DNA of 64,000 nucleotides from Takakia lepidozioides (lineage: Eukaryota > Streptophyta > Takakiopsida > Takakiales > Takakiaceae): contig CM060732.1 of NCBI GenBank assembly GCA_030704615.1, positions 23,064,001-23,128,000 on the forward strand, read 5' to 3'. The notes beneath the pieces are model-generated. The model worked only from the letters and a program-made list of their open reading frames with translations, was not told where the DNA came from and did no database searches. The translations under genes and the position numbers were made by a program. Position 1 is the stretch's first letter; the number at the start of each line of letters is the position of its first letter. Positions 10,132 through 20,060 of the stretch are shown in pieces.

Positions 10132-13100
10132 TCACCCCTTCATCCCCTTCACAGCACAGTGGACGCCAAGAAGGCACAAAGGGATTACAAAGAGGAGGAC
10201 AAGCTTCATTTTTTTTTTCGTGGGGAATGGAGATACAATAGCTACATCCTCAACATCCGAGGCATGCACATGTGACAGTCTACGCTGCAAATCTACATCA
10301 TCCCAATTATCCACTATCCATCCACAAAGAAAATCTTGCTTTGATACTGCGTACTCAAATGTAAACCAATCTGCTGTAAAAGTTGCCCCCCATTTTTTTG
10401 TGATTTTGGTCTCCAAGTATTTCTGTATGAAAGTCATTACAAAGTAGCCACACTCCCAGCCGCTTGGTTGTTGTGGCACCTCAGGTTCCAGCCACTCCCA
10501 TGCCATTATTTCATTCCAAAGTACTGAGTCCGGTTCGGCTTTGTGTAGGTATGCTCTAAAAGTGCGAAGACGCGTTTCAAAGGCAAATCGGCTATGGGAT
10601 CTGAATGATGTCATGGAATTCAGATGAACAAACTTGGACTTATCAAAAATCATCAAACTCCAATGGCCCCTGCAGAACGCACATGTGTTTGAGGCCAGAC
10701 ACCACTAATGCTTTCCATTCTCCAAATCAAATCAAAGTCGGTCAAAGCTGCAAAATAGGAGGATTGAGGGACGTACCCAGAGCATAAGGGGATGAACCAT
10801 GCCTGAACCTTATCTGGATCCTTCCCTAGGCACTTCTCAGTTACCCAAACATTTACAAGCCCTTTGGAAATCCTGTGAAGGTCGTCCTTGGTTGATGCCT
10901 CCAAAGCCGTCCATATCAGTGTGTCCATCACAGCCCACCAGCAACGATTACTCTCCTCTAGGGATAGCTACAAAATATTGGCATACAAAAACACCCCTCC
11001 ATCCCCCGCTTCCCCATACAATTTTGACAACCGTAGATAATCCCATGAACCCAGAATGAACTCATGTGGAGTGCCTTTGAAGAAAATAAGGCAGCCCTTG
11101 TCCTCTGGGAGCTTTTCCCTCAGTCTATTCTGGTTTCTGCATTTAACACAAGTTCACGAAGTCACACAGATAGGCAATTAACTGTTAAGGGTGTTGTCAA
11201 GCAACCATATCATCCCCCTATCATGCGTATAAGCCTTGTTGAATGTACTCACCATGAATTTGGTCCCCCCTTGGTCATTGGAAGCCCTAGCCCACTTACT
11301 TAGTGACTTTTGGCCGACCAGATTTTGCCTTCCATTTCTTCCCTGTTCTGGTGATAGCTTTACTTTCCCCCTCAGCTGCACGGTTCTCCTCCCTCCCCGG
11401 CATCGTCACCCTTATTTTTTGCACACGCTTCGGCTCCCCCTCATCCTTCGGGGGTCTTTGCTTCCCCTTGCCAATCTCCTCTCCAGTCTGCTCCCCCTTG
11501 CCCTTCATGTATTCCTTCTCCTTCCCCTTATCCTTTGTTTCTTTTTTATCCACCTTCTCCATGCCCTGCAGGTTCAATTGGCGTCCCGAAGTTTTTGCAG
11601 CAACCCTATGCCGTGTTCGACCTGCTACTGGGCCAGATGATGGTTTGCCGGAGGTCAAACCCATGTGCAGGGGGGTTGGAGCAGAAACCATAGGCGCAGG
11701 CACCGTCAAACCCGTGGTGAATGTGAAGCCAGGGGTGACCCCCAATTCAATATTCCAAGGATCTGTGGAAGCGATGGGAGCAGTACCAAGGGGCTGGAGT
11801 AAGTGCTCTGCTGTGGGGGAGACCAGACTATCTGCGAGTGCAGATAACAACGGGATGGCCTGTGGATGATACGGAGGTGCACCTAGGAAAACTGACATAG
11901 GTGGAACAAACCCCTTTGTTGCCAATTCGGTGATCCCTACCAATGACTGGCGTTCAGGGGTCACCAACGTTGAAATAATCTCAACCTGTGTCGTTGACAG
12001 AGGACTGGAAACAACTGCAAATCTGCTAGACTTAATAGTTGGATCCACCATTCTTGGCACATCCTCCCTCTCCACGTGGGAGTACACACAGAATCGGGAT
12101 GAGTTGAAAGAGGTGATTGGACAAGGGCAGAGAGTGAAGGATCACAGAGAGACACAGCAGCCCGCGACAGAGCATATACATGGAGGGGAGCAGGCATGAC
12201 ATCGGGAACAACGTTGGGGGATGACACCTCGGGTGATGGAGCACTGAGGGGGGGACCAGAGGGAGTCACAGTAGCATGCAAGAGAGCAGACAGATGTGGG
12301 GAAGAAGAGTGGAAGTCAGGGACAGACAGGGGGGGACCAGGGTCACACACGGATGCATGCTTCGTAGAAGACAGATCTGGGGGAACAGACAAAAATCGGG
12401 AGTAGAGGTGGGGGCTGCCAGGGCTAAAGGGAGATCAAAAAGGGAGGGAGCAGTGATACACAATAAAGCAGTAGTAGATGAGGGGGGAGCACAAAAAGAA
12501 AACTCATGCGAGGAGGGAGATGAGTCCGATGGGATAGCATGCAGTGAGACGAGGGTAGCCACTTCTGGGGGAGCAGATAATGGAAGAAGTGCAGAGGCGG
12601 GGGGATCACATGGTTGGGGAGGAGTCGCAGAGAGGGCGGCAGACACAGAGGGGGGTGCGGAGAGGAGGGTAGCACCTGGTACGGGTTCACAGATTTGAAG
12701 GGGGGCAGCGGCGGGGACATCACATGATGGGGCAGCAGAGACAGAGAGGGTAGCAGAGAGGAGGGCTGTTCCTTGGGAGCGATCAGAGATAGAAGGGGAG
12801 AAGAGGCGGGGGTAGCAGAGACAACAAAGGCAGCAGAATATTCCCTTGGGGAGTCTAAAAGAAAACTGTGAGGCAGAACAATATGAGAGGGGATGGGATT
12901 GACATCAACTTCCGCAATGGGTGTGTAGAAACCTGCCGTCGGAGATTCCAGTTGAAAAGTCTCTGTATGAGGCGCTTGAAGGTCTTCAATCTGTGAGGGT
13001 GTTGGCGACGCCATCTACGATGCATGGTGGTACAACTGCGATGAATTAAAGGCGTCCACGTTGATGTGGGAAAGGTGAGGGGCATATGGTGACACTCGTC

Positions 13101-15585
13101 GGTCGTATAGTTCATTTCTTCTTGCCAACAACACCTTGTTTGCTCGTAAGACCTCCTCCATGGCATTTTGAACTCCAACATCAACTGCCTCAGCCTCACC
13201 TATCACAGAGACAAGCGCTTGTGTCTTAGCTTTGACCCCCGTGATCCCCCGATCTCCGACTGTAAAGTCTGCTCCCCCATTTATCTATTCCAATTCTGAT
13301 CTTCGCAATGACAGACTGTTGGAGAGGCAAAGCATGCACTTACTCAAAAGATGCACGTAACGTCCCAAATCAATGTGCTCCTGCCTAAGCAATAGATCCT
13401 CCCAGGCCCTGGCTGCACGTCGTATCCCTTTGGCATCGTTGCCCTTGCACCACAAAACTTGGAAGTGGGCCGTTTCCGTTGCTGCAAATTCATGAAACGC
13501 TCGGGCACGCACCATGCGAAGAAATGCTCGGCAAGAGTCGACGATCTGCATTTTGTCCTGCATTGTACCATATCTAAGCTGACCCTCTATCAGGAGCACT
13601 TCTTTCAACGTACTCTCCTGATTCTGAAAATTCCCAAATGTCCGCCAACCTCCATGCAAGAAGAGTCAAAATCCATGGTAGGGCAGTTTGTGAGCAGTCT
13701 GCGGTGCAAAAAGCATCATGATATGACTGGGGCAGATGCCGTGTCTTAAATCGGCCAAAGGATACAAGTGTGAAATATGGGGTCGAGGGTCCATGGTAGA
13801 AAAAACTTGGAGGGGTACAGGGACCGGAGGCAGTCGGGCTGGACATTGACGTTTCAGCCAGGTGACAGGGCATCAGATTCCTCGGCAGTTCTTAGGAGAG
13901 GGAATTCAGGAAGCAGATGTCGAACGTCCTGCTCCTCCAGCAATAGTTCAACAATATCAAACTGGAGATCTAGAGATGAGGGGGGAGCAGACCTGAAAGA
14001 AGTCAAGGGAGCAGAAGAGGGGGGAACAAAGCAAGGGGAACATGACGTGGGGGGACCTGCTATGGGGCGAGCAGACCTGTTAGCAGAGGCGGGGGGGGGG
14101 AGGGGTAGGACAATGAAGGGGGAGCAAAGACAAGCATGATGGGGGGAACAACATTCACTGGACGGGAGGGTGTTACGAAAGGAGTACTCTTCTTTCCCAC
14201 AAGGTAGCTCTCAAAATCTTCCAACTCCAGCCCAATGGATAGAGCACAGGGAACGTCGTCTTTGCAGGTGTTCCATGCCCGCACTAATTTCTGCACAGCC
14301 TCAATTTCTCCCGCGGAAGCATTGATTTGCTGGCAAAAATGCAACACAGAATCAACATTTACAAACCGGGGGCAATCCTGGGAAACTATTGGGGGGAGCA
14401 GATGGCCATAAACTCAAAAGGAGATTGGGGGTTGAAGCAAACATGTTCTTGTAGAAGCCATCTTCTCCAGTGGCATTCAGCCCTCTCTACTCGCATTGCC
14501 AACCCTCCACTCTATGCAAAATTCACAAATGCATCCCAAAATCTTTCATCGTCCTGGTCAGCAAAATTGGAAGGGAGAAGTCCATGTTGTAGGAGTATAA
14601 ATGTTCCAGGAGGAGTGATCGGGTGCGATGTGTTGTGGTCGATGTCCATGGCCCCATCCCCTGCAAGAGGCCCCGAGCTCCCAGACTGCTCCCCCTCGTC
14701 CTGATGAGTAGTCTGCTCCCCCACATCTGCGTGTCTTCGTTGTTTTCCGGACTGGCCCCCCTGACTTTGAGACGGATCCCCCCCATGTCCGATCCCCCCC
14801 ATTTTTGCTGTTGGCTGCTCACGACTGTAGGGATACTTTTTCTTTGGCTTTCTAGTCCAAGTGACAGTGAGTTCAGGCAACACTTTGGCTTGTCTCTCAC
14901 GGGCGGAGGGTAAAGTAGTAACAATCTTAACCTTTTGTGCCCCCCTTCTTTGGTTTGGTGCGCTAAAAATCGGTGTCGGACCCACTACGGCTACTCCTCT
15001 TGTGAGGGGCTGCCACTTGTGACGGTGCAGGCGCATCAGGCTTCCGTTTTCTCGCTCCTTTGGGCTGATGCTGCCGATCAGTAGGGGACACGTCGTCTCC
15101 TGGTACGCGCCGCGCTTCAGGGTTTGTACACCCTCTCAACCTCTCCACAAAATGAGTAACCTACTTCGAGAACTCGGCAGCGGGCCAGGGTTTTAGTGGC
15201 AACTCAACCTCGTCCCAACCATCCACCATGTTCAACCAAGGACAACCCTCCCCATCAATGACATGCCTATTCAACCTAACCTTATCCTTCATGGGCCGCC
15301 CACAGAGAGAGAGAAGACTCCGGCCGAAGCCGGCGTAACTAAGAGCCACTTCGCCTTGCGGCTACTGCCCCCTTTCGAGGGAGGCCGCCCACAAAACTTG
15401 CACTTATAGGGATTCCTTTGTTTCGCGCCATCACAAACTCTGAGGTCCGCCTCTGCCTCCCCTATCATCTCCTCCCACTCAGTTGGCGTATACCAAAAAG
15501 GAACCTCGTCCCATTTCTTAGGCTTGTGCCAAAAAACCAGCATACCATCCTCAGGGGGAACAACCTTAGGCCTAGTCTTCGCCAT
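10132..15585 (-). CDS. Transposon-associated gene with BED-like zinc finger and Ulp1/C48 protease
   Basis: The gene reads from about 15585 (MAKTRPKVVPPEDG) down to a stop at 10132. The N-terminus has YKCKFCG, which with the downstream CGRPMKDKVRLNRHVIDGEGC (in part) makes a BED-like C2H-type finger. The middle (15150-11180) is a chain of low-complexity exons rich in Pro, Ser and Lys. The last exons form a C48 (Ulp1/SUMO-protease) domain: FIPLCSGGHWSLMIFD joins across an intron (exon ends 10777, next begins 10658) and supplies the His; HLNSM stands where the Asp is usual; QPSGWECGYFVM supplies the Gln and Cys. Plant DNA transposons often carry such proteases. Exon limits in the middle are uncertain and frame breaks are likely, so it may be decayed. 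I infer a transposon gene, not a host deSUMOylase. Confidence 0.55.
15294..15393 (-). repeat. 78-bp segment between 11-bp direct repeats splitting the zinc finger
   Basis: The 11-mer tgtgggcggcc (minus strand) occurs at 15383-15393 and again at 15294-15304, 89 bp apart. Removing one repeat plus the intervening 78 bp joins CKFCG to RPMKDKVRLNRH in one frame. None of the ambiguous junctions gives GT-AG ends, so a standard intron is unlikely; a small insertion with an 11-bp target duplication fits better. Confidence 0.5.
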
Positions 15586-15721
15586 TGGCAACGAGCACAC
15601 GATGCCGAAATACAGAAAAGAAAAAGCAAGGAACAGTGTCGTGCGCATACATATCGCTACAAAACTACATCGCTGTCCAAACCACACCACACATATATGA
15701 CAATAAAGTAGTCTAGCACAA

Positions 15722-16078
15722 TGATAAACAGACTTGTAAAGGACACACACTCTCAACACACAGAAATATGCAATCCTCAAGATCACTCTTAGAAATAGAA
15801 GTCGAGCCAGGGGCACCCCAAGCTATGGGGACTCCACCCCACAACAACCTACACTCCCATCATAAGCACACTCAGTCCTCAACAATGCAGGAGCTCGGTC
15901 GCGCAGGCTCAACTCGAGAGAGATGAGCTGCGCGACTGCCGCCTCCGTGAAGATAAGACAGACCAGGTGTCAAACTAAACTTGACACCTGATTTAACACT
16001 TGACCTAAATCCAAGTGTTAAATACAAATAACTAGTTTTATTCTAGCTGTTTTCACACTGTGCTTATTTAACTTGACA
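15722..16078 (-). repeat. 3' LTR of the methyltransferase-bearing Ty3 element
   Basis: This copy has TG...CA ends (plus strand tgataaacag ... aacttgaca). It is about 98.5% identical to 27625-27981 by eye: two one-base indels and three substitutions. It contains ctcgagagagatgagct at 15913-15929 and ccgtgaagataa at 15945-15956. Confidence 0.88.
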
Positions 16079-16086
16079 GCTGTCGT

Positions 16087-16586
16087 NNNNNNNNNNNNNN
16101 NNNNNNNNNNNNNNNNNNNNNNNNNNNNNNNNNNNNNNNNNNNNNNNNNNNNNNNNNNNNNNNNNNNNNNNNNNNNNNNNNNNNNNNNNNNNNNNNNNNN
16201 NNNNNNNNNNNNNNNNNNNNNNNNNNNNNNNNNNNNNNNNNNNNNNNNNNNNNNNNNNNNNNNNNNNNNNNNNNNNNNNNNNNNNNNNNNNNNNNNNNNN
16301 NNNNNNNNNNNNNNNNNNNNNNNNNNNNNNNNNNNNNNNNNNNNNNNNNNNNNNNNNNNNNNNNNNNNNNNNNNNNNNNNNNNNNNNNNNNNNNNNNNNN
16401 NNNNNNNNNNNNNNNNNNNNNNNNNNNNNNNNNNNNNNNNNNNNNNNNNNNNNNNNNNNNNNNNNNNNNNNNNNNNNNNNNNNNNNNNNNNNNNNNNNNN
16501 NNNNNNNNNNNNNNNNNNNNNNNNNNNNNNNNNNNNNNNNNNNNNNNNNNNNNNNNNNNNNNNNNNNNNNNNNNNNNNNNNNNNNN
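16087..16586. other. Assembly gap of exactly 500 N
   Basis: A run of 500 N lies inside the retrotransposon between its 3' LTR and coding region. The first bases after it, tgtgtgggctgtgtgggttg, resemble the ggctgtg-type tandem repeat at 30.7-31.3 kb, so an unresolved tandem repeat may explain the gap. The true length is unknown. Confidence 0.95.
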
Positions 16587-16929
16587 TGTGTGGGCTGTGT
16601 GGGTTGTGTAACCCCCTTCTACGTGCTCGCTGTCAACCGCCTAAATGGTTCCTGTTTGTCTCAGTCTTTGCAAAATTAAGGTACCCTACGATCCCGTAAA
16701 GTGTCTAAGTCCCCTACAGTCCTCTAACACCACAGCCGTACTAAGTCCTCTATCACTGTCTTTATCGGGCTCAAACTCTATCAACCAAGAGGCCGGGTAC
16801 AAGAGTAGCCCCATCGTTAGTCGCCGTCTTGCAATCTATGAACTTGAGCCAAGATCTCGTGTGTTCAAGGTCTCCTAGTAGCTGGGCCTTGCGTTTCTTG
16901 TTAGCCTCCCATGGTTGTATCCACTCCCA

Positions 16930-18200
16930 CTATCCAATGCAATGTGGACATAACCAATCCCCATCCGGAACCATCTCAAGAGGTGGAGTAAGCATCCCCA
17001 TATGCCAACCTCTAGAGCACCGATCACATACCAGCATGGTGGCTGCCCCTTTAGCAGACCCACACAACATGCACCTCAAACCTGCAGATACCACTGCCAG
17101 GTTTGGGTCAATCCTGCCATCAACATTCGGAAGGTGACATGGCGCACAATTACGCACATGGTCCTTCCAAGTGATGCCATCCCGACCCTCCAAGACCAAG
17201 ACGCCTGAGGGCAAGACCTCTCGAACCCTCAAAATAACACGTCCTGCAGTCACATCCAGGGTCGTAGGAGCAGTCTGCTGCAGATAGACATAGTCACCAG
17301 GGTTGAATCTCCGAACCCCAGGACGATAGCCCCCACCACGTATGGTAGCATACCTCAACGTATCACGGTGTTGTGCAATGGCAAGGTTCTCGAAAGCCAT
17401 AGGCATGACTCTCTTGAACAACTCTGCACGCTGCTCACATGCACGTGCCCACACGTCCGGATCGTCAAGGTTAAGAACTGTAACAGCTTCTCTGCGAATG
17501 GATGTAGGCAAATCCGGCTCTCGGCCAAAGAGAAGAAAGTATGGTGAAAAGGGCAAGTGATGCTTGCTTGCTGAACCTGTAGCCCATGGCTAACCAGGGT
17601 AACTGAAGGTCCCAATCTCCTAGGTGTCCCTTCTGCAAGCCATACTTGCGCAAACCCCTCTTTACTGTCTGAACAACTCTCTCTGCCAAGCCATCGGCTT
17701 CAGGATGATCCCGAGAAGTGGTGCGGTGGTCTATCAAGGCCTTGTCACACAAAGCCTGAAACTCCCCAAGAATTCTCTCCCTTGGTCCGTGAGTACCTCA
17801 GCTGGAGCACCGAATCGGCTAAGCACACAATCCAGGAATGCATACGCAGCTCCTCTCACTAGCCTTATCAGGCAATGGAACCAATTCAATCCACTTGGAG
17901 AAGTGCTCCACCATCACCAACACGTACTTGTTGTGGCGCATGGTCAGTGGCAACGGCCCTGCGAAGTCAAGACTCCACCTGTAGCCCAATCCCATGATCG
18001 GAAGAGGGTGCAATTGTGGAGTAGGGGCGTTGAATGAAGCACGCACCCTGTCACACACCATGCACCTAGCCACAAATGTTGCACCTCTGTGTGCATACCA
18101 CGCCACCAATACTGCCCCTGCAGTAGACTATGAGTGCGTCGCACCCCAAATGCCCCAACTCCTCATGGGCATGCCGCACTAACCGTGCCCGCTGTGTTGG
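16930..18200 (-). pseudogene. Integrase with C-terminal PHD finger (3' end of pol)
   Basis: The N-terminal zinc-binding module starts in the RT frame (HAHEELGHLG), continues after a frame change (YWWRGMHTEVQ) and ends after another (CMVCDRV). The catalytic triad is visible: Asp in WSLDFAGPLP, Asp in VLTDQG (about 17790) and Glu in EADGLAERVVQTV. The last open stretch (16930-17556) holds the C-terminal domain (FNPGDYVYLQ), then LRCMLCG, LVCDRC, GWHMGML and WLCPHC just before the stop. This is a PHD-type C4HC3 pattern in which the Cys after the His is not seen. PHD fingers bind histone H3 tails, so a role in target choice is plausible. Frame breaks near 18150, 18070, 17830 and 17550 disable this copy or reflect assembly errors. 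Confidence 0.75.
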
Positions 18201-20060
18201 GTGAGGCACAATCCTCACTCGACCATCCTCCCACACTCGGAGCAGGTGTGTCCCCTCCCACCTGAACCTCTTGGCTCGTTGTAGGATCCGATCCCTCTCC
18301 TTGGCAGTCATAGTGGCTGCCGTGTCTCCACTGCGGAGGTAGTCCAACACAACTGAATCCTCATGTATATCTTTGGCGCCACCCTGCTCATTGCTGGCCT
18401 CAGGGTCCTCAGACACTTGATCTACAGTCATCCCTGTTGTAGGTCCAACCTGGCCTTCCGCTGCCAAGATACACAGAAATGCAGATGCATGCCATCCGGG
18501 CACCATCTCCTCGTCCGTCTCACCATGCCACCGAGCTCCAGTGTCATCCTGTTGGCTCGTGCATGGATTGCGACTCAACCCATCTGCATTTCGATTGACC
18601 AAACCCGGTCGATGCACCACCTGAAAGTCATACTCTTGAAGGATGAGTGCCCACCGTGCAAGCTTCCCCGTAAGCTTGTCTGACTCCATCAACCACTTGA
18701 GTGGTTGGTGATCCGTGACAAGGGTGAAGAGATTGCCGTATAAATAGCACCTGAAGTGTGCCACGGCCCACACTGCAGCTAAGCATTCTCCCTCATATGA
18801 GCTATACTTAGACTCTGCAGCATTGTTCGAGCGGCTAGCATAAGCCACTACGAACTCTCTTCCCTCATCATCCACCTGTGTGAGCACCGCTCCAAGCCCC
18901 AGCATGCTCCAATCTGTATGCAGCTGAAAAGGACGCCCCCTGATAGGTCGTCTCAAGATGGGCGCCGAGGTCAACCTCGCCTTGAGCTCTTGAAAAGCTT
19001 GTTCTTGCTCATCTTCCCACTGCCACTCCTGGTCCACCTTGGTCAGCTTGGTTAGAGCCTTTGCAATGGCACTAAATCCCTTAACAAACCGTCTGTAATA
19101 GTTTGCTAACCCCATGAAAGCTCGAACTCGGCTCACATCCGTGGGGCGTGGAACCTGTGCAATGGACTCTACCTTAGTCTGCTGTACCCCCAATCCTCCA
19201 GGATATATCATGTGACCCAGATACTCAATCTGGTTGTGGAAAAACTTGCACTTGCCCGGATGTAACTTCAATCCGTGCGTCCTCAAGCGCTCAAATACCC
19301 CCTGAAGGTGTCTCTCATGCTCCTCCACCGTAGCACTAAAGATGATGATGTCATCTATGTAGCACCGAGCAAACTCCACCCCTGCTAGAATCCTGTCCAT
19401 GACTCTTTGAAACTCAGCGGGAGCGTTTTTAAGCCCAAATGGTAAGAACCGCCACTGGTATAGGCAATCCTTCCCGTGCTCATTGATCCCCCAGAATGCC
19501 GTCTTTTGCTTATCCGCCTCCTTGATCGGCAACTGGTGATATCCGGATCGTAAATCCAACGTGCTAAAGACCTTGGAATGCCCAATGGCATCAAAGATCT
19601 CCTCTGGTGTTGGCATGGCATACCTATCGGACTTGGTCTGACGATTTACAGGCCGGTAATCACCGCACATACGTCTCTCCGTCCAATTGCCATAGACATC
19701 CTTCTTAGCTGGCATCACTGTGGCTGAAGCATACTCTCCACCAGAGAGCTCCACCAAACCTGCCTCCCAGAGATCTTGAGTCCTCATCTGAATCAAAGAC
19801 CTCTCCATGTCACTGTATCTATAGGGTCTCCGAAAGATTGGCGTGTCAGTGGCCAACTCAATACGGATCTCTTGACCCTTCAGTGCTCCCAAGTCCTTCA
19901 AACTGAAGGCAAAGCAATTCCTGTAAGCCCTCAGGAACCGCCGTATACGTCGTCTCTCTCCTCCGGTGACAATGGGTCCAATATCAGGCTCCCAATTGTC
20001 CTCCGTAACTGCAACCTTAAGTCCAGTGGGCTTAGAGGTAGAGGACGCGTCCCGTGGTTG
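18066..20060 (-). pseudogene. Reverse transcriptase and RNase H of the Ty3 element
   Basis: A 611-codon open stretch (18066-19901) extends in frame upstream to a TAG at 20061-20063. RT blocks are complete: [49 protein letters not shown], the catalytic CYIDDIIIFS near 19355 and the thumb start LGHMIYPGG. RNase H follows with FQLHTDWSMLGLGAVL, YEGECLAAVWA, LVTDHQPLKWL and HRPGLVNRNADGLSR. In the Ty3 group these copy genomic RNA in cytoplasmic particles and remove the template. This is the best preserved part of pol. It shares its frame with the methyltransferase C-terminal piece upstream, separated only by that one TAG. Confidence 0.88.

Noticed and set aside
11303-11869. Plus-strand 188-codon frame
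   Set aside because: It is the antisense shadow of the minus-strand Pro/Lys-rich exon at 11296-12087, which has better coding composition and sits in the Ulp1 gene.
15722-16078. Target-site duplication for the DNMT element
   Set aside because: Flanks cacaa and acaga do not match; shifting the boundaries by a few bases did not give a 4-6 bp repeat.
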